Assembly (NCBI RefSeq): GCF_000143415.4
Contig: NW_003314280.1
Coordinates: 1,113,938 to 1,177,937, forward strand
Source: Selaginella moellendorffii
Taxonomy: Eukaryota; Streptophyta; Lycopodiopsida; Selaginellales; Selaginellaceae
DNA: 64,000 nt
Direction of reading: 5' to 3'
Shown: positions 1 through 10,400 of the stretch, in pieces
Numbering within the stretch: the stretch's first letter is position 1
How the letters are laid out: each line of letters starts with the position of its first letter
Made by a program: the position numbers and the translations under genes
The notes under the pieces: model-generated
Database searches by the model: none
What the model was told of the DNA's origin: nothing
What the model saw: the letters and a program-made list of their open reading frames with translations, nothing else

Positions 1-809
1 CGAGCGTCGTCAAGATGCCCCAAACGAGCATATGCTGTCAGCATTGTGGTTACTGATACAAGGTTGATCTCTGGCATCTTTTTGAAAAGAAGTTCAGCCT
101 CCACGAGCTTCGAATCTTGCAGAAAAGCATCTAACATCAGCGTCCAAGTTACAATGTTCCTTTCGGGCATCTTGGCAAACACTTGTGTAGCCTCGTACAT
201 ATGCCCAGATTGGGCATATGCTGAAAGCATGGCATTCCACGCCACAAGATCCCTCTCTGGCATCATATGAAAAACCAGTTTTGCGGATTCCGGCCTATGC
301 GATAGGCAATCCAGCATCGCCGTCCAGGACACAACGTTGCGTTCCGGCATGGCATAAAAAATCCCTCTTGTTTCTTGTAAATCTCTAGTTTGGGCAAATG
401 CTGCCAGGATGGCGTTCCAGGAAACAAGATCCCACTGCGGCATCTGATCAAACAGGGCCTTGGCTTCTTCCGTTCGCCCCTTGCTGCCATACGCAACGAT
501 CAGCGCTGTCCAGAGGATGATGTTCTTCTGGCCTGGCATTTGATCCAGGAGCTCTCTCGCGTCTTCCACCTCGCCGTTGCCCGTGCACGCCAGGAACATA
601 GATGTCCAGGAGAAATCGTTTTTGCGGTCGCGCATCTCGTCGAAGATCTCCCTCGCGTGCTTCACGCTGCCGCAATTGCCATACATCTCGATGAGCCGGT
701 TCGAGAGGAAGACATCGCCGGCGTGCACTCTCATGGAGGAATGGATCTTGATCGCCTGGGACAGGGCAGTGGTGCCCCGCATTTGCGCAAGACAGCGCTC
801 TCGTTCCAT
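1..809 (-). CDS. Pentatricopeptide repeat (PPR) protein, 5' part; continues beyond the left edge
   Basis: The minus strand is open without a stop from an ATG at 809 to the window edge, about 269 codons. It consists of back-to-back degenerate repeats of 31-35 residues. Hallmarks seen are WTALIVAYGSKGRTEEA, LFDQMPQWDLVSWNAILAA, MPERNVVSWTAMLDC and MPERDLVAWNAMLSAYAQSG. These fit P/L/S-type plant PPR motifs, which bind RNA one base per repeat, usually in plastids or mitochondria for RNA editing, splicing or stability (family knowledge). The ATG at 809 is the first in frame; an in-frame stop lies about 70 bases further upstream. No clear organelle transit peptide is visible, so an upstream exon is possible. 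The C-terminal domain (E, DYW or none), which would tell its role, is outside the window. Confidence 0.9.
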   Translation of the reverse strand, partial: MERERCLAQMRGTTALSQAIKIHSSMRVHAGDVFLSNRLIEMYGNCGSVKHAREIFDEMRDRKNDFSWTSMFLACTGNGEVEDARELLDQMPGQKNIILWTALIVAYGSKGRTEEAKALFDQMPQWDLVSWNAILAAFAQTRDLQETRGIFYAMPERNVVSWTAMLDCLSHRPESAKLVFHMMPERDLVAWNAMLSAYAQSGHMYEATQVFAKMPERNIVTWTLMLDAFLQDSKLVEAELLFKKMPEINLVSVTTMLTAYARLGHLDDA

Positions 810-2123
810 CCATTCTTCTTTCTTTCTTGCCAAGGAAGAGCTATTCCTCTTAGGGTTTGTCAAGTCCTTCGTTCTTTAAGATCGAGGCGGCAGGGGATAT
901 CACAGCCACAGCACTTCGGGCTTTGAGGCGTGCCCAAATGCCGCGAGCATCCAATACCTAGTTAGTAATTATATTTTGTTATAACAAAAAAACCTAAGTA
1001 ATTATAGAAAGCTCCAGATTATTTGACTTCAGACGCTTTGTTTTTTGACCAAATTCGTTAGAAAATGAAAATGCACCGTGCATCATCCGCACCTATATAC
1101 TCACAAAATAAGATTCTCAAAAAAGCATTAAGAACTTTAGGGCTCTGCATTTGCAATTTATCAGTGAGATCAAGTTTTGACCACTATCGTTTTGCCTCAA
1201 GAAGAGCTGGCAATGCGGCAGGTGTACCATCTCTTTTGGTTACTTCCAAGGCCTCCATCAACATATGAGCAACAAATGTGATTTATTTCTATGTTACACT
1301 CTTTTGACAGAAAGCAAAGCTTTGTATTGGGCAAAACAACTTTAAGATGCCCATACATTGTCAACATTTTGAACACTTTAAAACTATGCAGGAATGAGTT
1401 TTCTTTTATCCTAATTTGAGATTCATGACCAGGCCACCTTTCTTGGGTTTTGTTATTTGCCAAGGAGAAAGTACATGTAAGTATCAAGAAAATGTTGGAC
1501 AAGGGTATTATCTAAAAGATGTGGCTTTAAATGTGTGAATTTCATCTTATTATGAAGCCTAATGGGAATGTTTGCTTCAACAGTAATTATCACCCATTAA
1601 ACGAAGTGATTATCCCTAATGTATATCTCTTTTGGAGTCATTAGTTTATCATAAGCCATGATTTATTCTCGTGATTGTCAAGCAAAATATGCCATCTTGT
1701 CTTGTTTCTTTCTCCTTTTTTATTTTGTTTTCTTTTTTGCAAGTGAGCTCTTCCTATGTTTGGTTACACCATACTCAAGCGACCTAAGTTCAAATTGCGG
1801 TAAATGCTAGTTGTTCAAGTTCTCATCGTTCGCCCAGCTTCTACTTCGCTCTTGCGAAATCAAAAGAGCCACTGAAACACGAAACCCGAGAAGAATCTTT
1901 ATAATTAATTCTTTCAACTATCAACTTATCCAACTCAAGAACTCAAAAAGATGAAACCTCACTACGGGATAGATTTTGCTACTCGCACGCTTTTTCTCCC
2001 TCCGAGCTCACAAAGTCTTGCACTCCTGGATTAGCCAAGGTTCTCAACAACTTATTCGCCAATATTACCAGGGTTTTGGTTAGGGCTTAAACATCACGAT
2101 TGCGCTAGGGCAGGAGCTTCACG
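810..2123. other. Intergenic, no gene seen
   Basis: This AT-rich stretch separates the divergent PPR gene and the lysine-rich protein gene. I see no convincing coding exon, RNA gene or terminal inverted repeat. The few open frames are short, have poor codon structure and match no family I know. The last 150 bases or so are probably 5' leader of the gene starting at 2124. Confidence 0.5.
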
Positions 2124-3186
2124 ATGGCGGCGGTGGATTTCGTCGCCTGGCTGCGGGGCCGCGCCGGCCGCTTCGATAACACGCTCTCGGCTTTCCGAAG
2201 GGATCTGGTAACGAAAGCAGTGGGAAATTGTTTTCTTTGCATTGAAGGTGAATCGCCTGTCTAGGAGGAAGGCGACTTGGATGACGAGCTGAAAGCCGCG
2301 CTGCATCTGATAGCCCGGGAAAGGTATGCTCTTGTGTACGTCAAGGATTTCTTTCCCCTTCGTTTCTTGCAGAGAGCCGGAGCCGGAGAGCGAGAAGGAT
2401 GGTGGAGAGAAGGGGAGTGGCGGCGAGGAGAAGATCAGTGGCGAGGAGGCGACCAACAACGGCGACGCCACCGCCAGTGCCGCCGTCGCCGCTGCCAGTG
2501 CCGGTGGCAAGAAGAGCAAGAGGAAGAACAGGCACAAGAAGGAGACGCTGTCGACGGCGGCGGTGGTGGAGTCGAAGGTGAACAAGAACAATCAGAAGGA
2601 GACGGTGTCGACGGTGGTGGTGGAGTCGAAGACGAAGACGGTGACTTCCTCAGTGCTTCCAGAGGAGGAGGCCGCTGCCGCTGCCGCCGCCCCTGCTTCA
2701 AGGAGGAAGAAAAACAAGAAGAACAAGAACACAAATACAGGGGACGAGAACAAGGATGCCGCGATGGAAGTTGACGCAACTCCTCCTCCGCCTCCTCCAC
2801 CTCCCGCGGTGGCTGTTCCTGCCACTCCCGCCGCTGCCGTCGCTGTTCCGGAGGGGGATCTCGCCACCAAGGCCAAGAAGAGAAAGAAGAAAAGCAAGGT
2901 GGTGGCGGCGAGCGAGGATGGAGGCGCAGCGCAGGGCCAGGGCGATGGCGATGGCGAGGCCGGAAGCTCCAAGAAGGTCGAGGAACCCAAGGGCGAAGAT
3001 GTAGGCGCGGCGCAGGGCTATGGCGATGGCGATGGCGAGGGCGAGGCCGAGAGCTCCATGAAGGCCGAGGAGGCTGGAAGCTCCAAGAAGCGACCGAAGC
3101 TCAAGGAGGAGGAAGCCGCTGGAGCCGCTGGAGATGCCGCCGCTACCTCCGCGAAGAAGAGGAAGAAGAAGAGCAAGGGCGAGTGA
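2124..3186 (+). CDS. Lysine-rich, low-complexity, probably nucleolar protein
   Basis: Three exons fit: 2124-2207, 2265-2323 and 2373-3186, with GT..AG introns of 57 and 49 bases and matching phases, giving about 318 residues. The first 45 residues form an amphipathic acidic/hydrophobic segment (MAAVDFVAWLRGR... then DDELKAALHLIARER). The rest is low complexity: repeated KKxKRK clusters such as KKSKRKNRHKK, KAKKRKKKSK and SAKKRKKKSKGE at the C-terminus, acidic runs, a polyproline tract (PPPPPPPP) and GDGDGE repeats. Alternating basic and acidic/serine tracts resemble NOLC1/SRP40-type nucleolar chaperones, but the conserved SRP40 C-terminal domain is absent, so family membership is not supported. 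Nuclear or nucleolar location is inferred from the basic clusters. Confidence 0.65.
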
Positions 3187-3327
3187 TGATCGATAGAGTG
3201 ATCGAATAGCTATAGAGCGATCGAGCGGGAACGTTTTGCGGGAATAAGATCTGTAGGAATCGGCCAGAGCGACAAGCATCTATATTCAAAAAAGTGAATA
3301 TCCTGTGCGTAGAATATCCCAAGAATA

Positions 3328-4281
3328 TTAGGGCTCTTGAGCAACTCTCATGACGAGGGCCGTGAGGAGCTCCTCCCTCTTCTGCGACCTCAGCTCGTCC
3401 TGCGCCCGCCTCACCTCCTCGCGCTCCCACCACTCGTGCTCGCGCGCCCTCCTCTCCGCCTCGAGCCGCTCCATCCTCTGCCGCCACTCCGCCTCGCGAT
3501 CCCGGCGCTCGCGATCGCGCCGCTCGAACACCTCCCGCCACTGCTCCTCCATCCGCTGCTGCTGCTGGAAGAACTCCTCCAGCACCTCCTGCATGTTGTT
3601 GGCGCGGTACTTCTCCGCCGTCGCGCGCTGCCGCTCCTTGTCCGCCTTCCTCTTCTTCTTCTGGACGGCGCGATCGTCCTCTCCGCCGCTCGGATCCTCC
3701 TCCTCCTGCTCCTCCTCCTCGTCGCTGTTGTCGGGATCGTCGGATAGATGCGGTTGCTGCTGCTGCTGCTGCTTGGTCCGCTTCTTTGGCCGAATCAATC
3801 CATCCGACTCGAGCAAGAGCTTGGAGCCCGCGTTCTTGAGCCGGGCCTTGAAGATCGAGTCTAGCTCGTCGAAGAATGGGCACTGGCGGCCATTCTCTGG
3901 ATCCGAGAGCTCCTTTCCCTAGAAAGATCACGACCCACCGACCGATCAGATCGAATCTCCAGCTATCCTAGCACTAACCTTGTAGCGATTGACGAGATTC
4001 TTCCACTTGCACTTGCACTGGTCGGCACTTCGCCGGTAGCCCCTATCCTTCATCTTGCCCGCGATGAGCTCCCAGAGTGTCTTGTTGCGCTTCGTCTGCG
4101 TGAAATCCTTCTCCAGCTCCGCGCGGATCGCAATTAGCTCCTTCGTCTCGTTGAATCCCCACTGCGGGATGCGATCATCCTTCTTCCCGCCCTTCCTGCC
4201 CCCTCCCGAGAGATTTTCCAGCGCGCTAGACCCCCCAACCAGCGATTGGAGCGGCATTGCCAGGAACATCTCGTCCGCCAT
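3328..4281 (-). CDS. Trihelix (GT-factor) transcription factor, GT-3-like
   Basis: Two exons (4281-3979 and 3918-3328) joined in phase 0 give about 297 residues. Near the N-terminus is a trihelix/Myb-like DNA-binding domain: QWGFNETKELIAIRAELEKD, then KRNKTLWELIAGKMKDRGY and QCKCKWKNLVNRYK. The intron lies directly after this domain. Exon 2 begins GKELSDPENGRQCPFFDELD, the conserved block after the trihelix in GT-3-type factors. Next come a basic KKRTK stretch with polyglutamine, an acidic run, a likely nuclear localisation signal (KKKRKADKERQR) and a long charged coiled coil to the C-terminus, probably for dimerisation. The family binds GT elements in plant promoters. It is convergent with the 2124 gene, with only about 140 bases between the stops. 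Confidence 0.9.
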
Positions 4282-4554
4282 AGCCACGAAGAACCCTAAA
4301 AAGAGAGAGAGAGACACCCTTCTCTTTACATCCGAGAAAGGTATATATTTTATTCCAAAAAGAATCCAGTCACAGGGGAGGAGCTCTTCGGAGAAATCAC
4401 ACAACACTACAAGCAGAAAAACAAGCCAAAAAATTCCTCGCTACATAGATCAGTCGATCGTCACAATCTTGCGGCCAGCGGCAGCGGCACCAAAATGTAG
4501 AGCGTAATCCAAGAAGAAGAAGTCCCACCGCCATAGCCGCCGTTAGAAAGATCT

Positions 4555-4746
4555 TCACATCCTCGCGAACAAGAAGGAGAGGGCGCTCATCCCTGCGATC
4601 ACCGCCACCGCTGGAGCGAGCGCAAACCCTGCCCCCTCTTCTGGAGGTGGAGCCGGGCTGAGGGCTTGGGCATGGGCGCAAGAAACCGCCGACGCCATCA
4701 CCGCGGCCACGATCAGCGCCACCACTTCGGCAAATCTGTGCGCCAT
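4555..4746 (-). CDS. Arabinogalactan peptide (AG-peptide) 1
   Basis: A 63-residue single-exon protein. It has a signal peptide (MAHRFAEVVALIVAAVMAS to about residue 27), a very short mature segment with Ala/Ser-Pro dipeptides (ALSPAPPPEEGAG) and a hydrophobic C-terminus (LAPAVAVIAGMSALSFLFARM) as in GPI-anchor signals. This is the layout of plant AG-peptides: the prolines are hydroxylated and arabinogalactosylated, and the peptide is GPI-anchored on the outer plasma membrane (family knowledge). A TATA-like tatataaa lies about 95 bases upstream of the ATG. It is the first of four such genes within 2.1 kb and is divergent from the one at 5299. Confidence 0.8.
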   Translation of the reverse strand: MAHRFAEVVALIVAAVMASAVSCAHAQALSPAPPPEEGAGFALAPAVAVIAGMSALSFLFARM

Positions 4747-5298
4747 CGCGATCGATCTAGCAGCTTTTGCGAGTGAGCAAGCGAAGCGACCAAGAAAGAA
4801 GCCTAGGAAACCTATGCCAACGAAAGCACGGGGGGGCCCTTTTATATATAAACCCAGGAGCGCTCTGTATGGCGGTTTGCGGGGTATATTCCGCCAAAAA
4901 TTGGCCCCTCCACGTGTGGTGACACGCTATCCACCACATCGGATTCCCGCGTACGCGTGCACGCCACGATAGTTCTTAGGGCAATGCTGGTAAAGCCGGC
5001 TCTTGCCACGTTGGTGGATCAGTGACGTGTAAAGCACGACGGCTCCACGTCGGCAATAAAGGTTAGGCCGTTATAGATGCCGCGATTTGCGGCGAATGGA
5101 CGGCCGCACGCGATGCGATCCTCTCCGTCCATTCGGGACAAACGTGGTTGGCCAAGCTTTCCACACTATAAATTCAAAGCTCTCACACTCATTCGCCCAG
5201 AACAGCATTCCACAATTCTTTCTTACGATCGATCGATCCATCGCTGCTGGGGAATTAATTGATCTTCTGGGCGCGTTTGACGATCCCAGCCCCCGAAG
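4747..5298. promoter_or_regulatory. Shared divergent promoter of AG-peptide genes 1 and 2
   Basis: This 552-base region separates two divergent AG-peptide start codons. It holds a TATA box for the minus gene (ttatatataaa around 4840-4852) and one for the plus gene (ctataaat around 5163-5170). A G-box core CACGTG lies at 4911-4916. G-boxes bind bZIP and bHLH factors (established). No exon is seen. Transcription start sites are inferred from TATA positions only. Confidence 0.5.
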
Positions 5299-5542
5299 AT
5301 GACCAAGTTCGCTCCAGCGACCCCACTGCTTCTGCTGCCGCTGGCGATCATGGCCAGTTTGGTGATGAATTCGTGGGATCCTCGCTGCAAATGCTCTGGA
5401 CGAGCCACTTGCCGAGGAGGATTCCATCGCTCCCGCGCCGAGCTTCCCCCCTGCGCTGGAGACCGGTGGCGCCGCGAATTTTCCCGCAGTGCCAGCGCTG
5501 TTGATTGCCGCTTGCTTGGGGGTGTTCTTGGTTCTTCGCTAG
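5299..5542 (+). CDS. Arabinogalactan peptide 2 (needs a short intron or carries a frameshift)
   Basis: The signal peptide frame (MTKFAPATPLLLLPLAIMAS) and the mature/GPI frame (DSIAPAPSFPPALETGG, then VPALLIAACLGVFLVLR and stop) are in different frames. A 55-base GT..AG intron at 5362-5416 joins them in phase 0 and gives a 62-residue protein. Short introns are common elsewhere in this window, so splicing is plausible. The alternative is a +1 frameshift: directly before the mature frame lies ANALDEP, which looks like a natural signal-peptidase site and would be lost by splicing. So this could be a young pseudogene or an unusual spliced AG-peptide. Function as for the other AG-peptides. Confidence 0.6.
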
Positions 5543-5804
5543 GTAGCATATAAATGAATGTGGATTGACAAGCAAGGAGTGTCCGTACGAGACATATTCC
5601 ACGGGAATCGTTTGAAATGGCGACGCGAGCCCAAAGTTTCAAACCAATTTCTCCGCGTGAGTTGAAAATCCTTCGCTCGATTGGACTCGGATTCTGGAAT
5701 TCGCGATCGATGCTTTCTCGCTACAAGTTCTTTCATTTATTGAGAGATTAATGTGAGCTAGATCGAAGTTTTACACCACAATCTCTATCTAGATCGCGCC
5801 TTCA

Positions 5805-6032
5805 TCACAGGATCAACGCGAAGAATTCCATGAAGCTCGCGGCAAGCAGCGCTAGCAGCAGGGTCGTCGAGGGCGATGCTCCAGTTGCATCCGAGATCGT
5901 CATGGGAGCTCTGCCCGGCGCGTGGCCATGGTGAGGACCCGGGGCTGGAGCCGGCGTCGCCATCGCCACTCCCACCACTCCCACCACCAGCAGTAGCGCC
6001 GCGATTGCCACACGATTCGCCTTCATCTTCAT
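5805..6032 (-). CDS. Arabinogalactan peptide 3, His/Pro-rich
   Basis: 75 residues in one exon, from the ATG at 6032 (MKMKANRVAIAALLLVVG). The reading frame is open further upstream, but a TATA-like ctataaaa at about 6088-6095 places the mRNA start just before this ATG. Signal peptide to about residue 27, mature segment TPAPAPGPHHGHAPGRAP with Ala-Pro/Thr-Pro glycomodules and four histidines among prolines, then a GPI-type hydrophobic tail (TTLLLALLAASFMEFFALIL). The histidine content is unusual for AG-peptides and is shared with the gene at 6373, which suggests a recent common origin. Confidence 0.8.
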   Translation of the reverse strand: MKMKANRVAIAALLLVVGVVGVAMATPAPAPGPHHGHAPGRAPMTISDATGASPSTTLLLALLAASFMEFFALIL

Positions 6033-6372
6033 CCAAGCGAAACCAAGAAAACTCGAAGAGGAAGAAGAAGAAGAAGAAAGGTTTTGAGTTTTTATAGAAA
6101 CCCAGGTGCCACGTGGCACACAAATGGCAGTCCATGTGTCACCCCTGCCCTAAAAAAGGAATGAGTCAACTTGGGGATGCACGATCCATTCGCTCCCCAT
6201 AGATAAAACCCCTGGACGGGCTCTCCTTTGTGTGCATTGACATTTTAGTTGGTTCTAGGTAGAGCGTCCCTCCGCTAGTTCTCGCTTCTCGCTTCTCGAT
6301 CGATCGATCGATCAATCGCGCCTGGGAATTCCTCGAGGGACTTGTCGATCGATTCTTCTTCTTCCTCGCGCC
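6033..6372. promoter_or_regulatory. Shared divergent promoter of AG-peptide genes 3 and 4, with palindromic G-box
   Basis: 340 bases between divergent start codons. A 14-base perfect palindrome GTGCCACGTGGCAC at 6106-6119 centres on a G-box/ABRE core (CACGTG, 6110-6115). TATA-like sequences occur on the minus strand (about 6088-6095) and plus strand (gataaaa, about 6202-6208). The plus leader contains gatcgatcgatcgatc around 6298-6313. The G-box suggests abscisic-acid or light regulation through bZIP factors (inference). Confidence 0.5.
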
Positions 6373-6600
6373 ATGGCTGCTTCTTGGAGGATCAAGCTCG
6401 TGCTTTTCCAGCTCCTGTTGGCGATGGCGATGGTCTTGGCTCACGAAGGCCACAACCACGGCCCGGCAATGGCACCGGGGCCGGGCATGCACCACCATGG
6501 TCCAGCTCCAGCCCCTAATTCTAGAGCCATCGCCAGCAGCACCACCACCGCCATGGGAGCTTTCGTGCTACTCCTTGTGGCCTTCCAGTTCCTGGTATAG
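6373..6600 (+). CDS. Arabinogalactan peptide 4, His-rich
   Basis: 75 residues in one exon. Signal peptide MAASWRIKLVLFQLLLAMAM to about residue 23, mature segment HEGHNHGPAMAPGPGMHHHG followed by PAPAPNSRA, then a hydrophobic GPI-type tail (TTAMGAFVLLLVAFQFLV). The mature region has seven histidines, including HHH and HNH, between Ala-Pro glycomodules. Besides the usual GPI-anchored cell-surface role of AG-peptides, a metal-binding role could be imagined, but nothing here tests it. The start ATG sits in a good context (gcgccATGGCT). Confidence 0.85.
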   Translation: MAASWRIKLVLFQLLLAMAMVLAHEGHNHGPAMAPGPGMHHHGPAPAPNSRAIASSTTTAMGAFVLLLVAFQFLV

Positions 6601-7410
6601 ACAAGCTTGCGCTTGCAAGTACAAATTAAATAAACATTTACATGGTTTTAATATATAGAAGATTTTATCAAAGGTCAAGAGTGTTTACATTTAATATCTA
6701 GGATTTTGTAAAAAGAAAGCCATGGTTTCTCTCGAATAAGCCATGGTTTCTCTCCTTTGACGTACTCTTTGATCCCAATTTCACGGATTCGTACGTGTTT
6801 TGACAGTTTGCATGTACTACATTTTGGTACAGCTTTTGTACTACTGAAGTGCATGATGCAGCTTGTAATGTATAGTATACAAAGAAAAAGAAAAAGGATT
6901 TTAAGAATAGTTATTCCCCATTAAAGGAATTAGTAAAGAATAAAAATATTGTTAAATAAAGCAGAAAATTAAAAAAAAAAAAAACGTTCCTGTTCTTTCT
7001 GCCCATCGCGTCGTGTTCTTCATAACACTGCGCTGTGCGCGTTCGCTTCTTTTCTCCGTGTTTCTACAGCTAGAAACGAACTGGAGACGACAAAAGATGG
7101 ATCGTATTCGCAGCAGCCAATTTGACTCGATCCTGGAAGAACAAGCCCGAGCTGACTTTAGAAACAAAGCAAGAAAAAAGAGCGTACCTTGCAAAACAAT
7201 TCGACTCAATTCTATAAACTCGAGAGAGAAAAAAGGAGTCTCCTTTGACTTACAAAATTCTTTTCCTGCGATGTTGGTACTTCTGTACATCGAGTGTCGA
7301 TCGTTTTTCGACTGAAAAGGAGTGTTGCCTTGTTCGCTCCTTCGTAAATAATTGTGTGTATGCGTGTGCTGTATCTCTATACACAAAGCTTTCGCCTTTG
7401 CTTCCTTCTT
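6601..7410. other. Intergenic, AT-rich, no gene seen
   Basis: Three-prime flanks of AG-peptide 4 and of the RBOH gene. There is a poly(A) run near 6970-6983. I see no RNA gene, exon or terminal repeat. Short open frames on both strands have no recognisable motif. Confidence 0.5.
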
Positions 7411-10400
7411 TTAGAAGTGTTCTTTGTGGAACTCAAATCTGGTGCTCGTCTTATACGTGTACTCGCGCGATATCTGGTCCAGCTCTTTGGCCAGAAGAGA
7501 CGATCCGCAAAAGAATACGCCTGGATTCGACAGAGAGCTCGATCTTAGATCTTGGTTTTCTAACTATGAGAGAACTTTCAAAGCGAGAAACTCTTACCAA
7601 TTCTAGAATCCGGATGCGTGCTTGCGAGCCTGGAGAATACTTTCCTCCAGTTTGGCTTGGCAAAGTGCGTGCGTACCTAGCACAAGAGAGCAAAACAAAC
7701 ATCAAAAACCATCACGAGAGAGGAAGCAAAGGAAAAAAACTATTTACTCTGGTTCCCGAGACAATGTCCACACCATTCTTGGCATGGTGGAGAGCTTGCA
7801 CCATGGTGATCAACGCAGACCTTGCGTCGCCCTCCTCGTAAACGCTCGTCAAATAGTTGTGCATCTCAATCACAGCCTGGAGAGAAAGATGATAATAGTG
7901 ACAACAAAGTCTCGAAAGAGAAAACCACCTTTTGATCGATCTCGGCAACTTCATTCATCACGCCTTTGAACCAGTCGAAAGATCCCTGCTCTCTCGTCAC
8001 CCAGTAGAAGTAGGCGTTGGTCGGGCCTCGCCTCTTTCGCCTCCGCGGGCTCTCCATGGCCCGGATCATGTCAATGTGGACGGAGTCGCTTGGCGATGGG
8101 TGGTCGGAAGTTTTGATGTGGTTGAGCATGTCCCGGAGGATGCTGATGAACGGGGTGGCTCCAATGCCCAGTCCGACCAGTAGCAACACATCGTACTTCC
8201 GGTAGTCCTGCGCCGGAGCTCCGTAAGGCCCGTCGATCAACAGCTTTGGAAACTTGTTCCGCGACGCCGCGCCAACGATGTACTCGGCTCGGAGAAGGCC
8301 ACTCTTGTTTCCAATCGGTGGCTCACACACCTGCAGTGAGACGAGAAAAAAGATGAAGCAAAGCTTGGATCAACTTAACGATGACTTTACCTCGGAGAAG
8401 ATTCGCTTCATCTCCTGCGTCCAGTCGCCAAGAACTCGGATATGTACGCTCACGAAGTCGTCTCCAGGGGCGGAGGTTATGGAAAACGGATGCCTGGACG
8501 GACAATAAATGCACAGACAAGAAAAACACACAAAAGTCTTATGGAACTGGTGGAACGAGCAAGAAAAAAAAGGAAGGAGAAGAAATTTACCACTCGAACG
8601 GTGAGATTGCTGGGCATTTAAGGAAGAGATACATGCCGCTTTTATACTTGAACCCAGGTGGCTTCGTCATGTGCAAAGCCAAAACGTTTCCAGTGTAGAT
8701 CGCAGCCTGCAACCATAAAAAAAACACAAAAGAAGAGGAACACGGTTTGATCAATCTTTTCTTTCTCTACTCAAGTTTCTCACGTACCTTGAGAATCTGT
8801 ACAGAGTAATTCCCTGATCGAAAGTATCTCAAAGTTCGCTCCCCGGTGTAAAGAAGCAACGGCACGCTGAGGTACATCCAAGTCTGGGAGCTCAAAAAAG
8901 AAAGCACACAACTGTAGTGAGTGGTGGAATCCGATGCAAGGAAGAATCCAACGCATTACGATCGAAATGACGAAGAAAAAAGAAGAAAAAAGAAAAAAGC
9001 GCGAGCGAATCAATGGAAACAAACGAGCAACCAAACACAAAAAACAACCAAAGCAGGAAGAAAGATGGATAGGATCAATGAAGTTCATCCACAAGCAGGA
9101 AGAAAGATGGACAAACTTACGGTTTTATCCTTGAACTTGAAGCTCAAGAAGAGCTTGAAGCTGTGGACGATGAGACAGACGTAGACGATGACAAAGAGGT
9201 GGTGCGAGTACCAAAAGGCGTTGAACCCCGTAAGGCGATGGAAGGGCCATGGTAACTTAACGAGGCTCCGGCGGAACCAGCGGGTGGCGAGCGTGAAGGC
9301 AATGATCATGAGCACCACCATGATGATCCCGGTGATCCCCGTCACCGACTTGACAATGTCCATGTAGCTCGGCTTCTCGTAGTGCCAGCCGCGGCCAATC
9401 TTGGCGTTAAAATCCTCGTCCGAGGCTTGCACGATCCGGGGGAAGTCGCAGGCAAGGTGGACACCGCCATGGATGATAACTCCGAAAGCAATCCCGATGG
9501 TAATCGCCTGGTAAAACGTTGGAAAGTGTGAGAAAGAGCAGTTTGCGAAGAACGAAGGCAAGTTTTCTCTTGCGAAGAACGAAGGCAAAGTAAACTTTCG
9601 CAAAGAGATTGATCAAGCAGAGCGAAGGAAACGAGAGACTTTGCCAGTAACACACATGAAGAATGCGAAGAAAAACACTCAAACTCGGAACTTGCACGAC
9701 CATGGAGAGAGGAGAGAAGAGAGGTTTGCGAAGAACTAAGGCAAAGAAAACTCGACGACCTCACGGAAGCAAATGCAGCCATGCAAAGAGATCGCTCAAA
9801 GCTTTCAGAGAGAGGAAAGAGAGTTTGCCACCCATGAAGAATGCAAAGTAAAACACACAAACTCTGGAAACTTGAAGAACACATCCGCAAAGGAGTCCCA
9901 AGAAAATGGAAAAATCTGGAAGCTTGCGAAGAACAGTAGACAAGCAAGAGCCCCAAGAAAATGGGAAGCAAGGACACGAAGGATCGAGCAATCAAAGAAA
10001 GAACTTACGATGGGTGACTTACTTTGTGGAAGTTGATGTTGTCGTCGAAAGGGACGACGAGGCCCAGCCAGGTCGATCGCAAGGTGGTGATGAGGTTCCT
10101 ACAAACCGGGAGCAAGATGAGCGCCATGTTGAGCTTGAGCGTCTCCGCGGCGCCCTTGGCGGCGCACACGCAGTAGCCCATGATCTCAAACGCGGCACGG
10201 TTCTTGTACTGCACGAACTTCCAGGTGAAGAGCGCCACCATGGCCGCCAGCCACACCGACACCACCCAGATCCTCTGCCAGTGCTCGGTCACGTAGTTCC
10301 TGGTGCTGCGCGACAAGGCGCGGATTGGATTCCGCCGCCGCGGCGCCACCAGCGTCTGGCTGTAGTTGAGCTGCTGGAGATCGCGGCTGTAGCCCCCGAT

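Noticed and set aside
1197-1502. 101-codon minus-strand frame in the AT-rich spacer
   Set aside because: No similarity to any family I know, no splice or promoter context; probably chance.
2094-3279. Several overlapping frames on both strands over the lysine-rich gene
   Set aside because: They are low-complexity shadows. Only one plus frame gives consistent splice phases and ends cleanly at 3186.
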